Shown one piece after another: positions 1-10,919 of a DNA stretch of 64,000 nucleotides. How positions within the stretch are numbered: position 1 is the first letter of the stretch; each line of letters begins with the position of its first letter. The stretch is from Coptis chinensis. Its lineage: Eukaryota > Streptophyta > Magnoliopsida > Ranunculales > Ranunculaceae. The notes under the pieces were generated by a model. That model did not search any database and was not told the origin of the DNA. It saw nothing but the letters and a program-made list of their open reading frames with translations. The stretch covers positions 1,426,001 through 1,490,000 of the forward strand of contig CM027378.1 of the NCBI GenBank assembly GCA_015680905.1, written 5' to 3'. The position numbers and the translations under genes were made by a program.

Positions 1-546
1 TACATAATCATGAGTTGTCTCTGTTCCATTTTGCTAGTCCCTTAGATTATGAATTACAAACCATTGTAAATGAGGATGCAAATGGAAAAATCTATGTAAG
101 GAAACATTGAGTTTAATACAAGTGGGGGTCTGCCTAACCCTAGCTTATTTGTTTAAAAAAAACAAGGAAACCTTCCTCTAACAAGATATGGTCTAGATTC
201 AGACTTCCTTTAGATATTTTGCATAAGAAGAGGAGTCATACTAGGAAGGCAGAGTCCAAAGATGGAAGGGAACTCACAAGCGGTGATCTAAGAGAACTCA
301 CAAGCGGTGAGGTTCGCCCTAACCCTAGGACTTTCAAAGCTCTTCCTATATAAACAGTAGGAATTTGCTCTTAGGAAATATGCAAAATAGGGTTTGATTC
401 TCCTAAATAAAGAAGGAGATACGTAGGCAGCCGCCAGGCGGTTCAACCTTGAACTCACAATCATCTCATCCCTTCTCTGTTTAGTAAAAACTTCTAGATC
501 ATAAGGCACAGAGGAAGATCAGGGGATACTCAAAAATTCCCCTACA
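1..546 (+). mobile_element. 3' end of a Tat-like Ty3/gypsy retrotransposon (tail, PPT and LTR)
   Basis: An open frame (3-110) ends in TGA and is followed by a purine-rich tract (AAGTGGGGGT, 120-129). The presumed LTR runs from TGCC at 131 to TACA at 546 (416 bp). It holds a TATA-like CTATATAAAC near 347 and the words GATACGTAGGCAGCC near 418, which I recall from leaders of plant Tat/Ogre LTRs. The LTR ends exactly where an opposite-strand protease-RT fragment begins, so it probably inserted into that fragment. The 5' part lies outside the window. LTR ends are inferred from TG/CA and the PPT only, since no second LTR is available. Confidence 0.5.
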
Positions 547-1063
547 CTAGTTTCATAGGTCGTTGTTTGATAGGCTTTACAGTTGGATCTATATTTAATT
601 TGTGGCAAGCGACCTGAAGGTCGATTTCTGGCATATCGATATACGACCAAGCAAAAACATCTTTATTGAGAGATAGAAATTTGACAAGTTGCTCCTTGAG
701 CTTGGGGTCTAAATCAACCCCTACATAAACAAATTTTGGGTCATCATTTGTTCCCAAATTGACTTTTTCTCCAGGTTCGATTTGTGCTTGCTTTTCCTTG
801 AGCTTGTCCGTTGTTAATGCTGGAGGGCTGGAAGCTTAAGGATCTTGCATCTTTGGGATGTCCTTTGTCTAGACGACCTGGGCTTTGGCCGTGGATCTTA
901 CGCTGACCTGATTGAATCTATGAGCTTCTAGATGGTTGCTCCTGAGCTCCATGATGCCTCGGGGTTCGGGGAACCGCAAGACTTGGTGTAAGATTGATGG
1001 AATTGCTTGGATCTTGTGAATCCATCTATGTCCTTGGACATAATAATAAGGAGAAGAAGACAT
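547..1063 (-). pseudogene. Tat/Ogre-like Ty3/gypsy polyprotein fragment (protease end to start of RT)
   Basis: Two reading-frame pieces on the minus strand fit the region between protease and reverse transcriptase of Tat-lineage elements. At 869-1063 the peptide has HRWIHKIQAIPS followed by LHQVLRFPEPRGIMELR, like the end of the protease domain. At 542-757 it has DVFAWSYIDMPEID and KPIKQRP, the well-known linker before RT. Frames are broken between them and no RT follows, because a plus-strand LTR (131-546) interrupts it. On the other side it abuts an Athila-like LTR near 1064. It is a non-functional relic with no gag, RT or integrase. Confidence 0.75.
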
Positions 1064-1598
1064 AATTAAAGAACACTTGTATTGGAAATAGCTTGGATTG
1101 AATTAATGGTGGCTAGGCTAAGAAAACATAAACTAGGTTAAAACTAAAGAGAAACTAAATTATTCTAGCTAATGGGAGAGGGAGCTAGAGTTGTTTCTTA
1201 GTCCTCTTTATATAGGAGAGGGCTAGGCTTACAATTTCATGCATGGGATTTGGAGCTATATTTTGGGGTATTAAATCAAGCCCAAAACCTAATTACTAAA
1301 GTCCAAAAATGGTTTCTCTGCTGGAAATTACTGCAACAGTCTTTTTGTTCACATTTACTCCTCTGGTTGGATCAATGCCTAGACCATTAGAAAACCCTTT
1401 CCGAGTCGGTCGTTTTGACATACAGTAGGCCCAATTCCGAGGTCTGAGTCCAAAGATATGGTCTGCGGAAGTTTTATTGACTTTTATGCTCTATTTCTAC
1501 CCGCGTTGACTTTGACTTTTCATCGTTGATTGGGCTTTAAAAAGGGTTTTTCTCATTGAAACTTAGGATTTAACCATAGAACTTCTTAGTAACCAACA
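1064..1598 (-). repeat. Distal part of an outer Athila-like LTR, split by the inner Athila element
   Basis: Read on the minus strand, 1500-1381 matches the LTRs at 33041 and 41286 (CCTCGGAATTGGG, CTCGGAAAG and the words around them). The same LTR restarts at 15870-16041, beyond the inner element, and both sides carry CAACA. A TATA-like CCTATATAAAGAGG lies on the minus strand at about 1206-1219. The boundary near 1064, where the LTR meets the protease fragment, is approximate and may be a recombination junction. Confidence 0.7.
1594..1598. repeat. Target-site duplication CAACA, left copy
   Basis: CAACA directly precedes the TG of the left LTR and is repeated at 15870-15874 after the right LTR. 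A 5-bp TSD is normal for Ty3/gypsy integration. Confidence 0.9.
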
Positions 1599-3324
1599 TG
1601 ATAGAAAACGCTCTTTATACGTTTTTTTTATTTCAGTTACTTATTTTCTTAAGTCCGAGGTCCACAGTCCAAAGTCCGAAGTCCAAAGACCCAATAAGTC
1701 CAAAGTCCAAAGTCCAACGTCCGTATAGTCGTACGTTTTAGTCAAGTTACCTTACTCACGTGGGTTTGGTAGGATAGGTCGAGTAAGGGATCATCCAAAC
1801 CTTAGGGCTTGGAAAAGGTTCACAACTGGAATTACAACTTTTGGTGAGTAGGATTTTAGGTTTTTTAGTTGGATTTAATTAAATTAACGGTAGTTCAATT
1901 AATATAAATTACTACGGTGATTTTGATGTAGGTAAACAAAGATGGAGAAACAGGGAGAGAGTTAATCATGCTCATGCAAGAATCGTTTTTCAACAGTTTA
2001 CTATCACATCACTACATCTCTAATTAGATCGTGTTCTGGAGACGGCGCCGATATTGATCCCTAGCGCATGCCCACATCTCTAGGTCGCATTGCACTAGCA
2101 TAAGGAGTTTAACTAATATCTTATCTCTGGTATATTATTTCAGCTCCTGGCTCGATTTCACATCAGCTGGACAAATTGGAGAGCTGTCTGACACCAGAGA
2201 GTCACGCGCGAGACATTTTGGGTTGCACACGAGACTGTTCTGGAGCATTAGCACTCCAAATTGGTACAGTCTCAGTCATTTTGGGACCGGATGTCTAATC
2301 TATGCCTAAATCCTAAGTAGTGATTCTAGAATATTAACGAGTCAATCGGGATTTTCACACGAGCAGCATAACCCTCCCCCTGAGGGGGGGGGGATTAGCT
2401 CATGGTCATTGAAGGAATAATAAAACTTGTTGTATACATTAAGTAAATAAATACAGGACAAGAATTACACTAGAAAAGAAATGACTGTTATTAAGGGTAA
2501 AATGACTTACAGTATTTAAGCTGCTGAAATGGAATTGACAGAATGTAAGTACTGAAAGAAAACGAACTAAAGCTAAGCGGATGCTAAAGCATGAAAATGC
2601 TGAAGGAAAATATATGAAGGCCACCCCTCCTATATATAGGTTGAGACTGAAGACGGTTTAATTTGATGTTGTTTGTTTGCTAATTGAGTTGTTCAAAACT
2701 TTGAGAATCAAAGTTTTGTTTTTTTACCCATTTGTTTTGTCCTTTTCCATATTAAAGTTTAGATGCTTTTAGCCAATTTCATTTCAAACCATCTATTTTG
2801 GCAGTGCGTGTCTTCTCTCATTGCAATGTGGCACAATTTTGTGACCATCTCTTGCCACTGCCTATCTTTGACTCGTCATGCCTTTTGGGCCCTTGAGTGG
2901 GTCCACTTAGTGTCCAATCGATGGCGTCGATTTTGGCATTTTACGACTTTACGCCCTTGCACGCGAGTTAAATTAAGCCGCCCGTCGCTATGGCAGCTTC
3001 ACTAGCCAACGTCGGCATCTAGATTTATCCGATTTGAGCTTCGAAGTTTGCTGCTTCTTTATATGTGGACCCGCTCTGCACTGGTTTTGTTCTTTTGGAA
3101 ACTTCGGCTTTAGTCAGGCTTTGTTGGGCTTCACGGGGGTTGAGTGGGAAACTTCAAATATTCCACTATTCCCGTACTTTGATGCATGTTTTATCATTAT
3201 ATTCATTTTAATTACGAAAACCTGCAAAAGTACGAAAATATAATTATTACATGATTATTAAGCACATAATTTACCAAAATGCTATGTCTCTCGGGGTTTA
3301 TATTACAGTTTTGGGTGCTTATCA
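1599..3324 (-). repeat. 3' LTR of the inner Athila element
   Basis: 1726 bp, TGATAG to TTATCA on the plus strand. It aligns over its whole length with 14158-15869. A minus-strand TATA-like stretch lies near 2629-2640. Differences from its partner concentrate around 2030-2340 and 2790-3010, often as CAG/CTG against CG. Short open frames inside it (for example 2763-3005 and 3034-3243) recur in the partner and are not genes. Confidence 0.92.
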
Positions 3325-3340
3325 CACCACCCCCAAACAG
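3325..3340 (-). other. Polypurine tract of the inner Athila element
   Basis: On the minus strand CTGTTTGGGGGTGGTG sits directly before the TGATAAG that opens the 3' LTR. This is the expected plus-strand DNA primer site and it fixes the element's orientation. Confidence 0.85.
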
Positions 3341-3342
3341 CA

Positions 3343-3364
3343 CTTTGCTTGTCCTCAAGCAAAG
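3343..3364 (-). other. AGGA-loop stem-loop upstream of the polypurine tract
   Basis: A perfect 9-bp stem closes an AGGA loop; its inner part reads TTTGCTTG-AGGA-CAAGCAAA on the minus strand. The same arrangement occurs before the PPTs at 16042 and 41273 and before G-rich tracts at 4867 and 39702. Confidence 0.75.
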
Positions 3365-5046
3365 AAGAGACATTAAAACGATAAGTGGTCAAAAAAGTGT
3401 TATCCTAAGCTAAATCTCATTTTAGCAGAGTCGGTTGCATTGACCAGATGCAACAAGGCCTTGAACCACTAGGAATTCCCTAGTGGACGAGTTATAGCCT
3501 CGTGAGAGTTTTCCAGAGAAGATACTCACAAACTTCATTTATACTATAACGACTTAGTAACAAAGGCTTGTTTCCTCAATTAATCTCAGGTATCTAGACA
3601 TCTCACTAGCGGGGGAAACAAGGATTTAATTCTTTCAAATTTCAAGTTAATATACATACAATAATCAAAACATCTACGTATGAGCATGCATGCAGTGATC
3701 TAATAATGAAATGTACGAGCATGGCCGTTTCTGGATCCTTTGGATAGCGTCCTTAAGTAGGTTCTCACAGGTATGTGTCGAAACAAAATTTCTCTCTTAT
3801 TTTTCCACTCAAGCTTCGCTATCTCCAGTGTACAGTGGGCACACATTTCCTCACATACTCAATGACAGTCAGAGGAGCCGAGGTCGAGAAGTCACAACTA
3901 CTACTTATTATCTTACTATCATATTCCTAATTGAGCTAGAGGTCTTTATTAGGTGTTATGGGGCTTAGGTGGTAGTGTAAAAGAATTGGAATGGAAAATT
4001 TAAAAAAAAAATGATAAGTATGAGAGAATAAGGTCTTCGAGATATTTATACTAGAGAATTCTTATTTTCTTTCCTGCTTCTAACATAGGTTTCCATACTT
4101 GGATTTTTCAAGCTTTTGTATTCCCTTTTGATTTGATTTTTGGGGGGAATTCTAACCTTGATATTTCTTTTAATTTTTGGAAACATATTTCTATTTTCTT
4201 TTTTCTTTTTCTTTTATTCTGAAACAGGTAACTGATTTTGATTTGTGACAAGGTTTTTCTCTTCATTTTTCTGCACTTCATCCTATTTCTCATACTCATC
4301 ATCTAGGTAGGCTTATTTATTTGTGGTTACTAGATGGGTAATGATTTTTTTTGGTGAAGTAGACAGGATTAATTAAAGGTTCAATTAGGCTTAACTAGCG
4401 ATGGAAATTTTTTTACAGGTGTGAATTTTTGGCTATATCGATCCAAAGAAGGCCTAAATTCTCGCCTAGGATTTGGGTAGTGATCAAGTAAGTAGACGTG
4501 TGAACTTCTCTATTCGGAAGAACTACTTCTCTGTGTCATTACTCATATATCACACATTTTGAGGCTTTTGGTTAGATTCTTACAGGATATGGGAACTAAG
4601 TTGTCTAACCGTGGGTCCCAGAAACTTACTGCTATGTACATTAAATGATAGTCAGTGCATAAATGCTCATGAGAAAGATGTAAAAACTATTGCATACGTA
4701 TTAAAGTAAGTTTCTAAGAACAAGTCCTAATTCTGATGCTAGGGTGAGATTTCTAAATATTTTTCATCATAGAAGGGAAACGAGAATTTGTCACTAAATA
4801 CGTTTATTTAGACATTAAGTAAAATATATACAACTATGCATGCCTAATTTTTGCAAAAGGGTCTCACCACCCCCAAACAGTCGGACACTGTGTCCTCAAA
4901 GTGTTAAGAGAAAGAAAGAGTATACCTGAAAGGCTTTGAGCAAAAATCTAGCTGACATCTTCCACAGAAATTTATTATAACACACTATATATTATACATC
5001 ATAAAAGTAGAAACACACTGTTAGAGTAGCACACTCTAACAGTCTC
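3365..5046 (-). other. Athila 3' noncoding interior, no gene
   Basis: I see no protein-coding gene. The palindrome at 3466-3486 (CCACTAGG, GAATTC, CTAGTGG words) and the flanking text recur at 16175-16195 and 41132-41152. The segment at about 4420-4520 resembles the reverse complement of 40130-40210. A second G-rich tract (minus strand, 4867-4880) follows an imperfect AGGA-loop stem (4885-4904). Confidence 0.6.
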
Positions 5047-6053
5047 TCAGACTTGGCGAGTGTACATGTCTCTCAGACCACTGTTCACAGCACATAAGGC
5101 CTCTATGGGGTGGGTGATCTTACTCATGGCAGTCTCATCAAAGTAGGATGGGTGAGAGGATCCTACGCTAAGCGTTCTTTCGGCAGCCCTAGGTGCTGTG
5201 GGTTCCCAAGGGTCCCAGATGCATTTCTTGAAGACAAGCATATTCTCATATTGTGGTATAGGGAGTAGTGGGGTGGCGGGCAAAAAACCAGATTAATCAT
5301 AACTTGCGTTACTAGAACGACAAGAGGGGCTGACCTAAGAGTGGCATGTGTGATAATATCAAAAAGAAAGGTAACGATGCAGAAGTTACCCTTTTCGCCT
5401 CTGGAGGATCGAGAGAAGGTGGAGGAAGGTCTTGTTGATGTCCAAAGGCTTCGGTGCCAATGACGCTCGGTCCCCGACCATTGAGTCACAAAACCGGTTT
5501 GGTTCTCACACACCGAAATGATACGGCGCATTTCCCATCGATGTTGTACTCTCCCTCGATTAACGTGTTGAGCATTAGGTCGTAAGGCCGTGGGTACACG
5601 GACTGCTGCTGAGTTAGTACGTGGTCTACCAGAGGAATGCCCGTGATCCCGGAGAGCAACACAGGTGTGACTTCGTGGTGCACACCCTCGACGGTGACTC
5701 AAAAATGGTCGCCATTAAAGCTCCCATTGTCGTAGAATTTCATCACCAAATCCTTGGAATAAAGCCCTCCATTGGCATATAACAAACTCTCCCATCCTCT
5801 AGAGTGAATTTCATGATCAAAGAATGGAGCAAACATCCTGTTTTCAAACAAATTTCCAAAAAAAAATTCCACACAAATCCGCCTGTTTCCGGCCATTACT
5901 GGTCTTAGGGAGAGGATGGCTATTGATTCTTGATGAGGGGAGAAATGGGATGTTCCGACGGAAGGAAAATCTTGGTTGGAGATGTGAGGGGTCTTGCGCG
6001 AGACCGGTTTTAGTGTGGGCTGTCTCGTCTATGACTAAATCGAGAGGGGGCAA
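5047..6053 (-). pseudogene. Athila ORF2 remnant (env position; putative plant transposon protein)
   Basis: Successive minus-strand frames at 5844-6053, 5699-5896, 5486-5683 and 5047-5283 read as one broken protein. Residues such as FAPFFDHEIHSRGWESL, GLYSKDLVMKFYDNGSF and HHEVTPVLLSGITGIPLVD resemble the putative plant transposon protein encoded downstream of integrase in Athila elements. Between 5683 and 5701 the frame is unchanged and only a TGA interrupts it. Other joins need frameshifts. There is no clear signal peptide or membrane segment, so calling it an envelope would go beyond the evidence. Recognition is by pattern and was not checked by a search. Confidence 0.6.
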
Positions 6054-7344
6054 GATCCGGTTTTAGGGGAGAAGAATGATGTAAATGTGACGCTGCGTGT
6101 GTTCCGGTTTTTTGTGTTTAAATGGACAGAGAATTCGATATTTTGGTTGGGCCAAAAATTTTCCCCAAGCCCAAATCAAGCCTAAAGCCCAATTTAAGCC
6201 TAAAAAAATATAAATGCTTACCCACGTCTCGTTTGGACTCCGAATTGGACGAATGAGATATTGAAATGATCGGCACGAAAAATGATATCCAATTGTATGA
6301 GTCATCCTCAAAGGTCACAAGAGTTTTTGAAAAGAAGGAGGGTGTTTTATTTATAAACCAAGATTTTATTTATATACAAAGGAGATAAACGTGAAGAACA
6401 TTAGATGTCCAAAAGAGTCACCATCTATAATCATAGACAACTGTCATGTCGGCTCTAGAGCGAACCCAATCCAGCCAGACTGTGGCTTTACCTTTATGTA
6501 TTATGGGGTTAGGGGCAGGACGGTACCATCTTGGACCGTGCGCGCTACGGTCTAATAAAATTGCCTTTATTACATACGACTATCCTCAAACCGCCCCAAG
6601 GGAACTCAAAGTAACCAATTCTAGGGTTGGTCTGGTGGAATCCATTGCCCGTTTATGTTCCAAGTATGCAACATCCGAGGTTGGACACGAATCTCATGTG
6701 CAAAACTTAATGCAAAGGGAAAAGGCAACAATATAAACATATCTACAATATGAGTCTTTTAATGTCAGATCCTCACGACAAATCGAGTCTTTTAACGTCA
6801 GATCCTCAAGACGAATCGAGTCTGTTAACGTCAGATTCTCAAGACGAATCCAAACCTGTGGGAGAAACGGCGCGGCGACGAAGATTATCCCGCTAAGGGT
6901 GGTGTTAGACAAAAGTATACCTTAAACCGGCTAGTATCGGATAGGAAGTCAAGACCTAGACAGAAGGGTGTTTGGCAATGCATACACCAGCCCATCCTTC
7001 GCGCATGTTGTTTACGAGCAAAAGAACTACAACCATTCCCTATTCGTGATGAGTGAGACTTACACCAAATGATTAGCTGAAGTTCATGAAAGCGAGAGTA
7101 GAAAAGGGAAGAGAAGGAAGGAGGTGAAATTTTAGGTACCCATCGTTTTAATCGAAAGACGCGTTTTCGTGTGTTCGTAAGACATTTATACTCAATTCTG
7201 AAAAAGAGTTTTCGTGGACTAAGGTTCCGGCGCTTGCAACCACACACTTCAAAGAACTTTGGAGATCATAAAATAGAAGATGGTCCGGCTACCAAAATGG
7301 CGTACCCTCTATAGAAACAAGATTGAGTACGCCAAACGAAACAT
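6054..7344 (-). other. Spacer between integrase and ORF2 remnant in Athila
   Basis: No recognisable domain. It holds a 33-bp tandem repeat (about 6750-6850, listed separately) and short unsupported frames on both strands. Confidence 0.5.
6750..6850 (-). repeat. Three tandem 33-bp repeats
   Basis: The unit GAGTCTTTTAACGTCAGATC plus CTCAAGACGAATC occurs three times with a few substitutions. Because 33 is a multiple of three, the minus-strand frame encodes an 11-residue repeat (EDLTLKDSIC-like). It may be a remnant of coding sequence upstream of ORF2. Confidence 0.75.
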
Positions 7345-8512
7345 CTAGTCTGTGTATACTGGATCCTGAAGAAGAGTCTGTTCAACATCTGGTGAGCGTA
7401 ATTCGTGGTAATGTTTTAGGCATTGTCCATTGACTTGAAATTCACTGTTATTTTTTGGATTAAGCAAAGAGATTGCCCCATAATGTTTCACAGCTGACAC
7501 AATGAAAGGACCGCACTTCCATCGTGTTTTTAATTTACCGGAAAGATGTGTAATAATCTGAGTTGTACAAAGAAAACTTTTGGCCAATTTTGAAATCCTT
7601 ACGCAAAATGTGCTTGTCGTGCACTCTTTTCATATTAGCTTTGTAGGATTTCGAGATCATAGGCATCACTCGAATCTCCTCCACCATTTAATTGCAGTTT
7701 TTACTTCGCTTTGCCTCGATGATATTGTAATTGAGGCTTTTGATGGCCCAAAGGGCACGATGCTCAAGTTCAACCGCGCAGATGACAAGGTTTTCTAAAA
7801 ACAATGCGCGGTAAGAAGACATCCCTATAGTGTCTTTAAATGTCGCTCGGTATGCCCACAAGGCATCCGATAAGCGGAGAGACCAGTCCTTTCTTCATGG
7901 GTTGACAGTTTTATCCAGAATAGACTTTATCTCTATGTTGGAGACTTCCACTTGGCCACTCGTTTGTGGGTGGTATGGAGTAGCAACCTTGTGAGTAACT
8001 CCATATTTCTTCATTAAAAACCCAAAAAATTTATTACAAAAATGTGTACCCCCATCACTGATGATAGCTTTGGGGACACCAAAATGAGAGAAAATGTTTT
8101 CTTTAACAAATTTCACGACAGTCTTATGGTCATTTGAGCGACATGTGAGTGCCTCAATCCATTTGGACACATAGTCTACAACGACTAAAATGTATAGAAA
8201 ACCTTGAGAAATAGGGAAAGGTCCCATAAAATCAATGCCCCAAACATCAAAAATTTCCACAATCAAGATAGGATTTAGGGGAATCATATTTCGTTTCGTA
8301 ATTCGACCTAGGTACTGACAACGAATGCAAGCTATGCAATGTTCGTGTGCATCGCGAAAAAGGGTAGGCCAATAAAAACCACATTGTAACACCTTGGCCG
8401 CAGTTTTCTTTCCACTGAAATGACCTCCGCAAGATTGTTCATGGCAAAAGGATAATACGTCAGTGTGTTCCCAAATGGTGAATGCAAATGACGAATGAGT
8501 TGGTCGGAACAA
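7345..8512 (-). pseudogene. Athila integrase
   Basis: The minus-strand frame 8512-7895 carries the zinc-binding HHCC region ([14 protein letters not shown], then CIACIRC) and the DDE catalytic core: first Asp in [10 protein letters not shown], second in IISDGGTHF, and Glu in [10 protein letters not shown] separate frame at 7587-7345 holds the C-terminal part (GKLKTRWKCGPFIVSAV), like the GPY/F-type tail of gypsy integrases. Between them (about 7590-7894) the frame is broken, so no intact enzyme is encoded. Integrase would insert the cDNA copy into the genome. It is the last pol domain, which supports Ty3/gypsy order. Confidence 0.9.
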
Positions 8513-8559
8513 TACTTAAAGAGGTAGGGTTCATCCCAGAAATAATATTTCATAGTGGA

Positions 8560-9130
8560 TAAGAACTTTTTATGAGCAGGACGTGACCAAAAGGAGGGGA
8601 CTTCCTCAGTAACTAGGTAGTTAACAATATCCGCATACCATGGAGATGAGAAAATAGAGTACAAGTATTCGTTTGGGAAGGAATCATCGATAGCTTCAGA
8701 ATCACTATCGATGTCACCAACCAGCCTTGATATTTGGCTACGACATTTTCGGTTCCTTTCTTGTCTTTGATTTCCAAGGTGAATTCTTGTAAGAGAAGGA
8801 TCCAGCGGAACAATCATTGTTTTGCGTCCTTTTTCGCGAGTAAGTACCGAATTGCGGCATGGTCAGTATATACGATGGTCGATGTTCCAACTAGGTAGGG
8901 GCGAAACTTATCCAAAGCATAGACAACAGCTAGGAACTCTTTCTCAATTGTGGTATAATTACGTTGAGCGTCGTTAAGAGTTTTACTAGCGTAGTAAATG
9001 ACAATGGGTTTGTCGTCCACGCCGTTGGCCTAGTCGGCGCCAATAGCAAAGTCGCTAGCGTCACACATCGGTTTGAATGGTTGAGACCAATCGGGGGTTG
9101 AATGATAGGAGCCGGTAGTCACCAAGCGGT
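8560..9130 (-). pseudogene. Athila RNase H domain
   Basis: On the minus strand, MCDASDFAIGA (about 9070-9035) opens the domain with its first catalytic Asp but runs into a stop just after it. The frame 9020-8814 continues with YASKTLNDAQRNYTTIEKE, including the catalytic Glu, and YTDHAAIRYLL with another Asp. Further fragments lie at 8817-8613. RNase H degrades the RNA strand during cDNA synthesis. At least two frame breaks inactivate this copy. It sits between RT and integrase as expected. Confidence 0.85.
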
Positions 9131-9354
9131 TTTAGAGTATCAAAAGCTTGTTTGCAATTGAAATTGAAGTCGAATCGATCCTTAAGCGGGGAGATTGGTT
9201 AAGGGTCGAAAGCAACTTTAGAAAAATCCTGAATGAATCTCCTGTAAAACCCAACGCGGGCCTAAAAAGTCTCGGATATCACGAATTAATTGCAATGGGA
9301 AAGGTAGCGAAGCAATTTTAACAATTTTAGCTTTATCGACCTCTATCCCGCCTT

Positions 9355-10919
9355 TCAAACAATATGACCTAGAACAAGTCCCTTGGTAACCATGAAATGA
9401 CACTTCTCCCAATTGAGTACCAGATTTTTCTCTTCGCAACGCGCTAATACTTTAGAAAGGTTGGATAAGCAAATGTCAAAGGAATTTCCGTAAATGGAAA
9501 AGTCGTCCATGAAGACTTCCATATAACGCTCCACCATATCACTAAAATGTGAAGCATGCAAATTGGAAAGTGCCCGGGGCATTACAAAGACCAAAAGGCA
9601 TTCGCTTGTATGCAAAGGTTCCAAAGGGACATGTGAAAGTTGTCTTTTCTTGATCGGCCGGATTGATGACAATTTGGAAGTATCCGAATAGCCATCAAGA
9701 AAAAGCAATAGTAAGCATGACCGCTAAACGCTTCTAGCATCCGGTCAATGAATGGGAGAGGGAAGTGATCTTTACGGGTTCTAGCATTAAGTTTGCGATA
9801 GTCAATGCAAATTCTCCATTTCAAAAGAATGCGAGTGGAGATGCACTCACCATTTTCATTTTGCACAACTTGAATGCCCGACTTTTTGGGAACAACGTGG
9901 ACAGGACTAACCCAGTCACTATCAGAGATAGGGTATATGATACCTGCATCAAGTAAACGTAAAACTTCCTCTTTCACTACTTCCTTCATGGCAGGATTAA
10001 GGCGGCGTTGTGGTTCTTGCGATGTCTTTGTGCCGTTATCAAGATGTATGCGATGCGTGCATATGCTAGGGTCTATTCCCTTGATATCATCTAAGGACCA
10101 TCCGATAGCGGAGCGGTGTTCACGAATGACATGAATCAAACGTGCCTCTTCGTCGATAGTCAAGTGAGCAGAAATTATTATAGGGTGACTACCATCGAGA
10201 TCGAGATGCACGTACTTCAAATCAGAGGGTAGAGGTTTTAAATCCGGAGTTGGAAGATTGGGGATCAAGGATTCGTGAGGGATCATCTCTTCAATGGAAA
10301 AGAGCGAATCCGGTTCTTCTGAATCAGTTTGTAACGCAGCATTAAGGTCAAATAGTGGTACTGACTCTAATAATGCATGGACATCCTTTATGTACGAGTC
10401 ATCGTCAAACTCCGGATTATCAAAAGAAAGAAATTGGTGTATCTCGTCTGGGGGAAAAGAGTTTGTGAAATAATCATGTTCCAGACTATTAACCAGGCTA
10501 ATCTCGCCCTCCATTATAGGATCGGGAAACTGTTTCATTAATTTGAACACGTTGAGTTCGACAGAAAGGTTCTCGAAAGACAATGTTATTGAACCATCCC
10601 AACAATTTATGAGAGCGTTAGCAGTTGCAAGAAAAGGACGTCCCAAGATGATAGGAATGGAGTCACAGGCCACTTCAGTATCTAAAATAACAAAATCAAC
10701 TAGGCAGTAAAAATCTTGGACCTTTACTATAACGTTCTCTACTATGCCCTTTGGGTACTTGATGGAGCGATCCGCAAGTTGCAAAGTCATATTGGTAGGT
10801 TTTAATTCATGAAGACCTAACTGCTTAAATAAGTAGTAGGGAAGTAGGTTAACACTGGCACCTAGGTCTAAAAGTGCAGTAGCGGTATACTTGTCACCCA
10901 ACGTGCATGGTATAGTTGA
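9355..10919 (-). pseudogene. Athila protease and reverse transcriptase
   Basis: The frame 10919-9582 starts in phase with gag after a single TGA (10920-10922). It has an aspartic protease with LLDLGASVNLLP (DLG rather than DTG; I recall DLGAS as common in Athila), and LADRSIKYPKG. An acidic linker follows, then RT with LLDAGIIYPISDSDWVSPV and CIDYRKLNARTRKDHFPLPF. Palm and catalytic motifs continue in another frame (9708-9355) with EVFMDDFSIYG, where FMDD is the YxDD-type active site. The breaks near 9690-9710 and 9545 look like one-base changes in short homopolymers. The product would have been processed from a gag-pol polyprotein. Confidence 0.92.

Noticed and set aside
2763-3243. Plus-strand frames in the left Athila LTR, with partners at 15371-15787
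   Set aside because: They recur in both LTRs with frame differences and have no recognisable protein.
5163-5702. 179-codon open frame on the minus strand
   Set aside because: It overlaps the better supported ORF2 remnant in another frame, shows no known motif, and is rich in Arg and Ser as expected from a chance frame.
5047-6053. True envelope gene of an endogenous retrovirus
   Set aside because: Only the position fits; I see no signal peptide, membrane anchor or fusion-peptide-like segment, so I kept the neutral ORF2 label.
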